This document shows, piece by piece, positions 45,737 through 57,200 of a DNA stretch of 64,000 nt. Origin of the DNA: Euptelea pleiosperma (taxonomy: Eukaryota > Streptophyta > Magnoliopsida > Ranunculales > Eupteleaceae); contig CM068545.1 of assembly GCA_035048495.1 (NCBI GenBank), positions 41,534,450 through 41,598,449 on the forward strand, in the 5' to 3' direction. Position 1 is the first letter of the stretch, and each line of letters opens with the position of its first letter. The notes beneath the pieces are model-generated. The model saw only the letters and a program-made list of their open reading frames with translations, had not been told where the DNA came from and ran no database searches. Made by a program: the position numbers and the translations under genes.

Positions 45737-47453
45737 ACGCGAATGAGGCAAGCTCTATACTTGGCAAAAAGTTGCCAGAGAGGAACACTATCCTAAATGA
45801 TGCACACCAAGCACAGATAATCCTATTCTAAGCAATCAGGATATATTTTAGGAATTATCTTAGTTAGTTTTGGGGCTAGAGTAGATTATGACAGTGGGCG
45901 GACCACTGGTTTATCTTTTAACCGCCGGACTAACTGTTTTGCACTCAGTGGTTCTCACCAGGCTACACTCTTCAGAGCGAATCCTTTAGTACTAACTCTA
46001 GTTAACAACAAGGCAATCCGAAGCCTAGACAGACGTGCGGCACAATGGCTGACTTAAGTACATCCCAGACTAACCGGATTGGTCAAGTGTATAAGAAGAG
46101 TGTTCCCTCGGGTTAAGCTAGGGTTGGTGCGTGTTCCTAGTCCACACGCAACTAACCGCCGAATAGTCCAAGATGCCACGTCGAGCTCAGTGTACTTGAG
46201 TAGCAGGGACTTATGGGTGTGTTAGACAACAGGGACCCGCGCTCGTGGTCTTATTTCGATTGGATGTTAAGCGGGTTCGCTTTGTGTGGATTTTTCCTCG
46301 AACACCGGGCTAATTGGCTCTACTTCTTGATTCTTTTTATTATAGATGGATCCTGGGGATCAATTTCAGCTGGAATGATGAGGTGGGTGATGAAATCCCA
46401 CCAGTTTCAATTTGGAGCTGGGTCTGCTCTCTTAGAGTTGATTGATTAACGGCCACGCCACGCAAGTCGAATAAGTTGTTGCTAGAAAACAAATAGACAA
46501 GCGGCAATGATGCACCCAATATGCTCTGTATCGCACTCAAGGCGAGGATAGAGACTTACCTCCCGTGGGCCACGCCACGGGGTCTCCTCCGTGGGTTAGA
46601 GAGGGGTATCCTAATGGGCTTGGGCCCGACTCCACCTCTTTGAGCTTTCGCTCTCTACCCACACTGGATCGTGTTCCTGCAGAAACAGTTAGATCGCACG
46701 GTCTAGGTATGTGGGATTCTATTTGGAAGATCCTTGCCTTTTTAGGGTTCACTGAACAAGCACTGAATTTAGGCAAGTTTTTGAATGAGTTTCCAAATTC
46801 GAGATGGGTTAAAATTTAGGAATTCTCAGATTGGAAAATACCTAGATTGGAAAGTTTCCCGAACTGTGGAGATCTTCCAAGAAAGATTTGATTGCGAGAT
46901 CCCTTATAATTTTGGGAAATTTCCCAAAATTGAAATTCTGCTAGATTTGGGATGTTTCCTTTTGCAGACTTTTCCAAATTCGGAAGATTTCTAAAGATAG
47001 AAATTCTTCTAAAGAGGAAACTTCTAAGAGGGGAAACCCTAATTAAGCAGAGTTTCAAGATTTTGGAATCTTTCCAAAAATCGCAAATCTTTGATTGGTG
47101 ATTTCTAAAAATCTGCAGAATATAAAACCCTAATTTTTTTGAATTTTGATTTTTTAATTTTTTTTGGTAATTTCCACTTAATCTAGGGTTTCTAAAAAAA
47201 CCCTAGAACAAGATCTAGCAGTTATATGGAAAGCAATAAAATTCCTAAATTATTACAAATTGCACTCGGCCTTCCGAGGCATTAAAAAAAGTTATTTAAA
47301 AATTGCTAAAAATCACTAAAAACACAAAATAGAAAGTTTCCCGAAAAAGGTCGGGCTGTCCAAATTGACCAGCTTTCCGATTCAGCAACTTTCCAATTCC
47401 GTCTTTACGTCCTTTTTCGCACTCCCGAACACCCGAGCGGCAGCGGCGCCATT
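45737..47453 (-). other. Athila copy 2 leader with primer binding site
   Basis: The primer site TGGCGCCGCTGCCG lies at 47451-47438, two bases from the LTR. It matches the 3' end of plant tRNA-Asp except at one base, and TTCGGG further on also fits. The 1.7 kb leader has no sense frame of note. A 117-base segment (46676-46560) is bounded by TTTCTGCAG and GTAAGTCTC, like an exon. An antisense 78-codon frame at 46213-46449 has a partner in copy 3 but no evidence of use. Confidence 0.8.
46560..46676 (-). other. Possible 117-nt leader exon, Athila copy 2
   Basis: An acceptor-like TTTCTGCAG|G and a strong donor GGGAG|GTAAGT bound exactly 117 bases. Copy 3 has the same length and both sites at 53284-53400. 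A donor-like AAG|GTATAG lies in the 5' LTR U5 at 48034/48033. Splicing is inferred. Confidence 0.45.
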
Positions 47454-50400
47454 TGAAAGTAGGATTTTTCCGCGTCGTTGGTAACGGAAACCCTAATCTC
47501 AACACATTTTTGTTATTATCCGATTCTTTTTTTTACTCAAATCCTGCAAAAATCACAAGCTTGTACAGTGGCTCGTGTCGGATGTCGATCCGCACTCGGG
47601 GTTAGTTAGCGCGACTCATGAACATGCAATGACGGATTTTTATCAAGAAAACATGGAGAGGTGAGAATGATGATCGATTTAAAATAATTATTGGCGACTT
47701 TTAGAGAGAGAAATTTCCCACAAGTAATTAAGACGAGAATAAATTGAGAATAAGACTGAAAACACAATACTGCAAAATCAATTAAACTTTATTCAATCAT
47801 AGTGCTTACAAACTATCTTTGTAGAAATTACTAAAGACTTGACTATAAAGCATTAAAATTCTAGAGAGATTTAGAGATAGAAATAAGAACTAGAGAGAGA
47901 AAGTGAGATAGAGAGAAGAATAGCTAGAGAGAGAAACTAGGGAGAGAACATAAAGAAAGGAGTTTTAGATAGAGAGAAGGAGAAACCTATATAGAAAGAA
48001 AAAGATTGAGGGTTAGAGAGAGAAAAACTATACCTTGAATTTACCCAGATTTAGCCAATGGTTAGATCGGCCAAGAGAACATGAAAAGATGAGATCCAAT
48101 GCATGGTGGCTGTTGTGCATGGTGAACGGGTCGATAGGATCTGCCCAATGTGAGAAGATCAAGCTTGCTGGAGGTCATGCCAAGTACGTGGCCGTGAGGA
48201 ATTGGAGGAAGTGGGGAACGGTGTTGGTGATGATAAAGGAGAGGAATGATGGCTTACGATGTCAAAGACAACAAGGAAAGTTGCTGGACATGATTGAGGA
48301 AGGTGGGGAAGAAGTTGATGCCGACTAGAGATGTGTGTTGCAGGCTGACCGGAGCAAGGGATAATGCCGAAGAGGGGGGGCAGCAACTGTGTGGATGAAG
48401 CGGAGTCTTTGAGACCTGCTCGTGAAGAGTAGTCAGTTGTGTTGGCAGCAAGGTACAGCAGCAGGTTGCAACGAGGGAAAAGCTTTAGAGAGGACAGCAA
48501 TGGTTGGGTTGCAGCCGTGGAGATGCACACTAGCAGGTGAGAGAACCTACTTGTAGAGAGAACAATGGTGGAGCAAATTGTAGCAACATCTTTTGAGCTA
48601 TGGAGGAGATCAAGTGGGGTTGACGGCTTCCCCTTCTCCTTCAACAGACTGGAGTTGCAGGTTGCAACTCCAGCACGTTAGAGAGACGGGGTGTGGGGGC
48701 GATGGCTGGTGCAGGCGGTGCTGGCAGTGGCAGCAACAATGATGAAGGGGGGGGCGAGCTGGGCTTGCACTCCAGCAGGTAGGAGTCCTCTCCTCCTCTC
48801 TTCTCTTCTCTTCTCTCTTTCCTTTCTTTTTCTCTTTCTTTTTTTTTTCTGGTTTTTTTTTTATGAGGAGCACGGTGAGATAATGGTAGAGAAGATGAAG
48901 ATGCAGGGGGGATCGGTGGAGAAAAATGGCAAGAGGAGCAGCTTCGAGGTGGTTGCTAGCGAGAGGGGGAAGAGGTAGGTGATCAGCAACAGGTGGCCGG
49001 AGTTAATGGAGGTTGCCGGAGTTGCAACCTGCAACTCCGGTGATCTTGAAAAAAAAAATTTTTTTCTTTTTTTTTTTGTTTTCTTTGAGGGGCTGGAGAT
49101 GGGTTGCAATACTGGATGATGGAGAGATGAGGAAGGGAGGTCAAGAGGTGGGTGGATAGTGTTGGAACGGTTGGCGTTGCAGCAGTGTGTTGCTGGTTTC
49201 ACCAATGAAAACGGAGATGTGCATGCAGGTTGAGGAGAAGGATGGCAACACTGAAGATCGTGCAAAGGGCAGCAAAGTGAAGAAGTTACTGGGCAGTCTT
49301 GGAGATGGATCGATTGATGGTGAAAAGGGGCTGTAACGGCTTGGGGAAGAAGAGCATGGGGGGAGCGATGAAGAGAGAACGTCAAGAATGAATAGCGCCC
49401 TCTTTCTCCTCTTTCTTTTCTCTTTATATTAAGGATGAGACCATCCTCAATAGGGTTTGGTCCCTACTTTTCCCTTCTTGGTCCAACTTGCCCTCTCCCC
49501 CATAAGGTGAGATGCACCTTATCAAAACTTCCAAGGGAAGATAGTCCTCTACTTTTCCTTTCTTAGTCCAACTTAACTCTCCCCAATAAGGCGAGATTCA
49601 CCTTATCAAAACTTCCAAGGGAGGACAGTCACTATTTGGTGGACAATGCTACAGCCCTCTTCTCAATTAGGCAAGATATTATCCCATGTGATGGTCCATA
49701 GCATGCTACATGCTGCCACCTCACATGTCATCACTTCTTGTTAGCCAAACTACTCTCTTTCCTACTTCTCTGGAATGGAACACGCTTGCTACATCTTTGC
49801 CACACATGTGGTGGTTTATTGCAAATGCAACCACCATTTTGGGAATTGTTTAGACCAATTTTCTAACAATAATCATTGGTCCATGCATCTAGCTCCGTCT
49901 TGTCCCTGATTCGACACTATCTAGCTGTTCAACTCAATCAGACAGTCAGAACCATCTGACCTGTCTTATCATGTTCACAGGCCAACTTTCCATGTATTTT
50001 TAAAACCGTGACCCCTCATCTTGAATCAATCTCTTTGATCATCTTTGTTTGAACCATGTTTGTCTCTTCATGATCTAGCTAGCCATTGACTTGGTCACCC
50101 TATGGCCCGTGGTCTCCTGACTCGACCAATGCTTCCCAGGTCTTGGGAAATTTCTTGATTGGATCCTTGGAACTCACGTGCAACACCATCTTCATTATTT
50201 GCATGGAACTCCCTACAGTCATCTTTATCTTGTTTCACGGACCAGTCAGCTCGTTGGTTCGCAATTTTCAAGAATCATCCGATTTGGTTTCCTGCAATAG
50301 TGAAAAACGCGTAATGAGTCTCAATCATAACGTCTCATACCTAGACTTTCGAAAATGTGTTTAATGCATGCAAATATACCATTTCGTCCAGAAAAGTGTG

Positions 50401-50521
50401 TTCTATGCAACAAAAGGGACTCTTACGTAGAAAAGTAGATAAATAGAGTATTTTAACGTAGGAGACTGCAATAATGCTAAAAGGATAATTGCTTAAAATA
50501 AGCACTTTTGAGCGAATATCA
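47454..50521 (-). repeat. 5' LTR of Athila copy 2
   Basis: 3068 bases, almost identical to 34922-37992. Palindromes lie at 48649-48673 and 49016-49040. The TATA-like site is near 49425-49434 on the - strand. The 3' end at 47454 adjoins the primer binding site. Confidence 0.97.
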
Positions 50522-50526
50522 ATGTC

Positions 50527-50683
50527 TTTGAATTACGCACACTAACCCCGAGTGCGGATCGACATCCGACACGAATCCCTATACAATATCGCATATTTTG
50601 CAGGATTAAAACTCGGATCAAATTACAAATCTTGTTGAGATTAGGGTTTCCGTAACCAACGATGCGGAAAAATCTTACTTTCA
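50527..50683 (+). mobile_element. Athila-family solo LTR inside Tat B, right part
   Basis: These are the last 157 bases of the LTR begun at 32342: the conserved U5 block (CCCCGAGTGCGGATCGAC, 50545-50562) and the terminal block ending CTTACTTTCA at 50683, followed by the TSD CTTGG. Confidence 0.95.
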
Positions 50684-52746
50684 CTTGGCGTGGACAAGCT
50701 CTTCTTGATGTTCAAGGCTTGACAAAGCACTTTGATCTCGGTAGCATCGAATTGACTCCTGTTGTCAATTACGATCTCTTGGGGCACTCCGAATCTACAC
50801 ACGATATTCTCCCATAGAAATCTTCTGACATGAGAGGCATGAACTTGCACCAGTGGGACAGCCTCAATTCACTTGGTGAAGTAATCGATTGCGATTAGCA
50901 GAAAGCGGACGTTGCTGGGAGCTCTAGGGAAGGGTCCCATTATGTCTAGGCCCCACTTGGCGAATGGCCAAGGGCTGAATACCGGGTGCATTTCTTCCGT
51001 CGGGGATTTTAGAATGGGAGAATGCTTCTAGCAGTTGGCGCACTTTTGCACGAACATTTTGGCATCCTTCTGCATGTATGGCCAGAAGTAGCCTTGTGAG
51101 CGAGAGTCCTCGCCCCCGAGTGGTTTCCGCACTCGTCGGAATGGATTTCTTGCATTATGCCTTCTGCCTCGCTTGGAGTGACACACCTCAAGAGGGGACC
51201 TAGAGTAGACTTCCTGTATAGGTCCTGACCTATCAGAGTGTATCTCCCAGCAACTTGTTGTATCTTCCTTGTCTTAGATTTCTCGCTAGGAAGCTGTGAA
51301 GTAGACAGATACAGGCGTAATTCATCAACCCAGCTGGGGTCGCCCCCAGTGTCTGGCTACGAGCTTTTGGCTGTCACCTAGTAAATGGTCGCCTGCCGGC
51401 TATTGGCCATCTGCTCATCAAAGGCTGTTTGCTGGTATCGCACCACCTGCCAACTCCTGGCCGTCTGGTCGTCAGTGGCCGTCTACTGGTATCGAACCAC
51501 CTGCCGACTTCTGGCCGTCTGGTCGTCAGTGGTCGTCTGGTCGTCAGTGGCCGTCTGCTGATATCGGACCACCTGTCGACTTCTGGCCGTCTGGTCGTCT
51601 GTGGCTGTCTGTCGGTTGCTGCTTATTTGGCCAACGCTGGTGACTTCATGACCCTTTCCTACCTGTCGATCATCTGGTACCCTTAGATCCTCGAAGGGAC
51701 GAATGCTGGGTTGCTCTTGATATTCCACCGATATCTTTCTTAAGAAGGTTTCGCCTATCATAGTGCATACGTATGCTAGGGAATCTGCATATCAATTTTC
51801 ATGGTGTGGCAACTGGTGAAGGCTTATCCTCTCGAGCTGCCTGGTCAGGTTCTTTACGACGGCCAGGTATGCTCCCATTCTATCGTCCCTTGTCTAGAAA
51901 GTTCCACCGTATTGACTTACCATGAGTTGGGAGTCGCTATAGACTTCTAGATCGGTTATGTTGAGGTCACGCGCTAGGGTCAGTTTGGCCACCACGGCTT
52001 CGTATTCGGCCTCATTGCCTTTTCCAGGTATAGGTTTTGTGGGGATATTAGCACTATCCCAACCCCTAAATCTTTGTCATTTGCCGATCCGTCGATGAAC
52101 AACTTCCATCCTTCTTGATTTCTTAGAGTAGTTGGAACCTCTGGGAGTGGTAAAACATCTGTGTCTCCGTTTCCGGGTGTCGGCGTATCATGGACCAAAA
52201 AATCTGCGAGGAAACCTGCCACGCGGTTCATAGCGTATGTCATACTGAGCTAGGTATACGGCCCACTTTGCCATTCTTCCCGAGAGATCCATCTTTCCAA
52301 GTATAGTCTTCAGGGGATACTTGGTGTAGACGGTGATCACCCGGTCTTCAGAATATGGTTTCAATCTTTTAAATGCGTAGACGAGGGCAAGTGTGGTGTA
52401 CCGGGTCTCGGCCTCTACCAAGGCTTTACTGACGAAGTAGATGGGTTTCTCCCCTTCATTTGTTTCACGAAATAGCACCGCACTCACTGATCCTTCTATA
52501 GCCACTAGGTACAGTCCTAGGGTCACCCCCAACTCGAGGTGGGATAGGATAGGAGGTTGAGCTAAATACTCCTTCACCTTCTTGAATGCTAGCTCGCATT
52601 CGTCCGTCCACTCATAAACGCCATTCTTCTTGAGCAGGTGGAAGAGCGGCTTGCACATATCAGTTGACCTTGAGATGAAACGGTTTAACACAGCTATCCT
52701 TCCTGCCAGCTTCTGGACCTCCTTTTGGTTCCTCGAGGAGGGCATG
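50684..52746 (-). pseudogene. pol: Tat B pol, RNase H to integrase core
   Basis: In coding order: the tail of RT and the first RNase H (52746 to about 52250), the archaeal-type RNase H (LFIDGSAN, about 52100), a linker with in-frame 54-base repeats (51440-51620), then the integrase zinc module (about 51150) and core with VIDNRSQFD (about 50770), where the usual DNG is DNR. Frameshifts lie near 52200-52240, 52000 and 51090. The gene is cut on the left by the solo LTR (50683) and on the right by Athila copy 3 (52747), so the upstream RT and gag, if present, are outside the window. Confidence 0.87.
51404..51620 (-). repeat. 54-bp in-frame repeats in the Tat B RNase H-integrase linker
   Basis: ACCACCTGCC marks units at 51443, 51497 and 51569. 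The spacing is 54 and then 72 (54 plus an 18-base extra piece). All are multiples of three, and the - strand frame 51761-51483 stays open through them, encoding Gln/Thr/Arg-rich RQVVRYQ...TDDQTARS repeats. Confidence 0.88.
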
Positions 52747-52853
52747 TGATATTCGCTCAAAAGTGCTTATTTTAAGCAATTATCCTTTTAGCGTTATTGC
52801 ATTCTCCTACGTAAAATACTCTATTTACCTACTTTTCTACGTAAGAGTCTCTT
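52747..52853 (+). repeat. Remnant of the copy 3 5' LTR (first 107 bases)
   Basis: TGATATTCGCTC to TAAGAGTCTCTT matches the first 107 bases of the 3' LTR at 61900. It then switches to leader sequence equivalent to about 47110 of copy 2. The junction shares only about two bases (TT), pointing to illegitimate recombination. Confidence 0.93.
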
Positions 52854-54223
52854 AGAAATCACCAATCAAGGATTTGCGATTTTTGGAAAGATTCTAAAAT
52901 CTTGAAACTTTGCTAAATTAGGATTTCCCCTTTTTAGAAGTTTCCTCTTTAGAAGAATTTCTATCTTTAGAAATCTTCCGAATTTGGAAAAGTCTGCAAA
53001 AGGAAACGCCCCAAATCTAGCAGAATTTCAATTTTGGGAAATTTCCCAAAATTATAAGGGATCTCGCAATCAAATCTTTCTTGGAAGATCTCCACAGTTC
53101 GGGAAACTTTCCAATCTAGGTATTTTCCAATCTGGGAATTCCTAAATTTTAACCCATCTCGAATTTGGAAACTAATTAAAAAACTTGCCTAAATTCAGTG
53201 CTTGTTCTGTGAACCCTAAAAAGGCAAGGATCTTCCGAATAGAATCCCGCATACCTAGACCGTGCGATCTAACTTTTCTGCAGGAACACGATCCAGTGTG
53301 GGTAGAGAGCGAAAGCTCAAAGAGGTGGAGTCGGGCCCAAGCCCATTAGGATACCCCTCTCTAACCCACGGAGGAGACCCCGTGGCGTGGCCCACGGGAG
53401 GTAAGTCTCTATCCTCGCCTTGAGTGCGATACAGAGCATATTGAGTGCATCATTGCCGCTTGTCTATTTGCTTTCGCATCCATATTCTTCGACTTGCGTG
53501 GCGTGGCCGTTAATCAATCAACTCTAAGAGAGCAAACCCAGCTCCAAAATTGAAACTGGTGGGATTTCATCACCCACCTCATCACTCCAGCTGAAATTGA
53601 TCCCCAGGATCCATCTATAATAAAAAGAATCAAGAAGTAGAGCCAATTAGCCCGGTGTTCGAGGAAAAATCCATACAAAGCGAACCCGCTTAACATCCAA
53701 TCGAAATAAGACCACGAGCGCGGGTCCCTGTTGTCTAACACACCCATAAGTCCCTACTACTCAAGTACACTGAGCTCGACGTGGCATCTTGGACTATTCG
53801 GCGGTTAGTTACGTGTGGACTAGGAACACGCATCAACCCTAGCTTAACCCGAGGGAACACTCTTCTTATACACTTGACCAATCCGGTTAGTCTGGGACGT
53901 ACTTAAGTCAGCCATTGTGCCGCACGTCTGTCTAGGCTTCGGATTGCCTTGTTGTTAACTAGAGTTAGTACTAAAGGATTCGCTCTGAAGAGTGTAGCCT
54001 GGTGAGAACCTCTGAGTGCAAAACAGTTAGTCCGGCGGTTAAAAGATAAACCAGTGGTCCGCCCACTGTCATAATCTACTCTAGCCCCAAAACTAACAAA
54101 GATAATTCCTAAAATATATACTGATTGCTTAGAATAGGATTATCTGTGCTTGGTGTGCATCATTTAGGATAGTGTTCCTCTCTGGCAACTTTTTGCCAAG
54201 TATAGAGCTTGCCTCATTCGCGT
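52854..54223 (+). other. Athila copy 3 leader, 5' truncated
   Basis: About 1.37 kb corresponds to the copy 2 leader minus its first ~340 bases, including the primer site. The possible 117-nt exon is at 53284-53400. A candidate acceptor CCAAGTATAG lies at 54196-54205, just before the gag ATG. No sense coding frame is evident. Confidence 0.75.
53284..53400 (+). other. Possible 117-nt leader exon, Athila copy 3
   Basis: It is preceded by CTTTTCTGCAG and followed by GTAAGTCTC, with the same length and boundaries as in copy 2 (46676-46560). Confidence 0.45.
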
Positions 54224-57200
54224 ATGCCCGTTTGGAATCGTCCGAACAAACGCTTGGTTCGATCTGAGAATCACGTCCCTACAGTGGATCCTCCACTGAA
54301 TTCTTCCCCATCTCTTTCCCCACCCGCCTCCCCCAGTACTACTACCTTTGTAGTCATGGCAGTCGAACGACCTCTTATCGAGACGTTCGCTCCTATCTCT
54401 GCCAATCCGCCCACTTGTATTGTTCTCCCACCTACTACGGCGGTACAATTTGAGATCAGGCCGCAGACGATCCAAATGCTGCCTACCTTTCGTGGTCTCC
54501 CAAGAGAAGACCCATATTCCCATATTCGGGAATTCCAACATGTCATCCTACTTTTCAAGAATCAGAACCTCGATGATGACAATGTGCGTCTGCGAGTTTT
54601 CCCATTCTCGCTCAAAGACCGAGCCTCAGATTGGCTCTACTCCTTACCCGCTGATTCAATCAGCAGTTGGAAAGAGTTGGTGGGCAAATTCATGTCTAAA
54701 TTCTACCCCATGACTCGGACCAACCAAATGAAGCAACTCATCCAGGACTTTCGACAAAAGTCCGATGAGAAATTTTTTGAAGCGTGGGATAGATTCCAAG
54801 ACTACCTGACTAAGTGCCCCCACCATAGCATCAACAAGGGCAATCTTGTCCATGTCTTCTACAAGGGACTTACTGATGAGTCCTGGACCATGGTAGAGTC
54901 AATGTGCCAAGGAAAATTCCTGCACCAAACTCCGACCGATGCATACAAATTCTTGGGAGAGTTAGGAGAAAACTCTCAACATTGGACGACTGACTCAGAG
55001 TTCAGTCGAACCACTTCGGTCCAAAGGACAACCAAAGGACATGATGCTACAGCTGATACTGAGCTTCGATCAGTCATTCAAGAGTTGAGCAAGTCAGTAA
55101 CGGCACTGGCTGTGTCTGTACAAAAACCTACTCAACAATCTACCCCAGTCATGCATGTGGGACACGAGAGCCCTATGGAATCCTGTACCCTCTGTCTGCA
55201 ACCCTCCCATACTACTGAGCATTGTCCTTTGAATGAAGGATGGTCTAATCCTCTTCAGGAAGAAGTTTGTGCTTTCAGCACATACAAACCACCCACTCAG
55301 AACTCGTATAGTCAATCTTATCATCCGGACACGAGAAACCACCCTAACTTCTCTTGGAGGCCTCAGTCTACTCAACCACAAGCTCAACCTCCGCGTCAGC
55401 CTCAGGGCATGTATCCTCCTGGGTTCAATCAACCCAATAGGCAATTCAATCAGGGACAATACCAGCAGAATCAGTACCCATCTAATCAGAACCAGCAGTT
55501 CCAACAGGGTCAATACTCTGGACAACATAGCACATTTCAGAATCAGCAAAGAGTTCCCCAGAACTTTCAGAACCAACAGATTGTCCCAACTAATTCTTCC
55601 GCCTATAACTATAATGCCCCGATGAGCTCGAGTCGCGAATTGGTGCCTCAGCTCCCATTAGCTGCTCCCCAACAGTCGGTCCCCAAACCCGGTATCGAGG
55701 ACCTTCTAGCTCAACTCATTACTCAATCTATGCAACGCCTAGAGCAACAGCAACAGCAATCCATGCTTCGTCTAGAGCAACGTCTAGGTAACTTGGAAGC
55801 TGAGAAGGCTAAGGGGATCTTTCCTAGCCAACCCATTGCCAACCCTAAAGGAAATGCCAAAGGGGCAGTATATGAGATCGGATCCCAATCTCAAAGCCAG
55901 AATGAGAATTGTCAAGGGGAGGTGCAAGCTGTAACCACCTTACGATCTGGAAAAACTGTGGACATGGGAGTCCAACCACCGCCGGTGCCATCTCCAGCAC
56001 CCATCACTCGTACAGAGGAAACTAGTACCAATCCTACCTCTGCTTCTTCCACCTCTGCACCAACATCTGATATCCCTGTGCAAAAATCTAAGGCTAAAGA
56101 CAAATCCATTTGTCGAGTAAAGCCTCCCTTCCCGGACAGACTTGTCCAAGATAAGCGGCATCAGCAATTCTCTGAGATCTTAGATGTCTTTAAAGACGTC
56201 CAGATCAATATCCCATTCCTTTCTGCTATCAAGCAAATCCCCTCCTATGCCAAATTCCTCAAGGACTTGTGCACAGTTAAGCGGCGTACGCATGTACCCA
56301 AAGCTGCCTTCTTGGCCGAAAAAGCTACAGCGTTCATTCAACGCAATAGTGTGATCAAACACAAGGATCCAGGTAGCCCAACTGTCCAATGTGAAATTGG
56401 TGACAACTTTAGCTGCACTGCCTTGCTAGATTTAGGGGCTAGCGTTAACCTCATACCATTCTCGGTATATCAGCAGTTAGGACTGAAAGATATGAAGCCT
56501 ACCAATGTCACCCTGAAATTGGCTGATCAGTCCATCAAGATTCCAAGAGGAATCATTGAAGATGTCCTAGTAAAAGTCGCTGACTTTTATTATCCTGTGG
56601 ACTTTATCATTCTAGACACCGAGCCGTGTCACGACAACCGCATTCTGGTCATCTTAGGCCGTCCATTCCTTGCCACCGCGAACGCACACATCGGGTGCCG
56701 GGACGGAAACATGTCCATTGCTTTCGGTAACCTCAAAGCTGAGGTCAACATCTTTCGTTTAATGCAACAAGATGCCGATCGCGAAGTGACCGATGAAATG
56801 TGTGCCGTTGAGAGTCTAATCCCGGACTCCACCGAAGATATTCTTAAGCAGTGTCTAGAACACTTTGGAGCTGACTTTGCAACAGAGTCAGCCATTTCTG
56901 ATCTCAATGATCTTTTGGAAACTGCTCCATTGCTAGAGATCCCCGCTCCACTCATCGAGTTCGAGCCTCTGATAACCATGGCCAGAGAACCCATCCTTCC
57001 TTTACCTACTGAAGTCAAACCTCTTCAATCCGTGTCTTCTGTGACACCTATTTCTACTTCATCTGCTCCAATATTGGAGCTTAAGCCTCTTCCCACAGAT
57101 CTTTCCTATGCCTATCTTGGTCCTAAGGAAACCTACCCTGTCATTATTGCTTTCGCTTTGTCTGAGAGTGAACGTAAGAAACTTCTCGAGCTGCTCAACG

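Larger units (their letters stand above)
34922..50521 (-). mobile_element. Complete Athila-lineage retrotransposon, copy 2 (15.6 kb)
   Basis: Both LTRs are present (47454-50521 as 5', 34922-37992 as 3'), with TG...CA ends and a perfect 5-bp TSD. Reading the two LTRs side by side I count about 13 substitutions and one 3-base G-run difference in 3.07 kb, about 0.4%, so insertion was recent. The primer site, leader, gag-pol, 3' region and polypurine tract are all in order. The only obvious coding defect is one stop codon between gag and the zinc knuckle. It lacks an env-like ORF, which many Athila elements have. Confidence 0.97.
34917..50526. other. Target-site duplication pair ATGTC of Athila copy 2
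   Basis: ATGTC at 34917-34921 and at 50522-50526 flank copy 2 exactly. Removing copy 2 and one ATGTC restores a continuous LTR 3' end (U5) in the host solo LTR. Confidence 0.95.

Noticed and set aside
46213..46449. 78-codon frame antisense to the Athila leader, conserved at 53514-53747
   Set aside because: The two leaders are nearly identical overall, so conservation is uninformative. The frame has no recognisable domain and its end differs by a frameshift.
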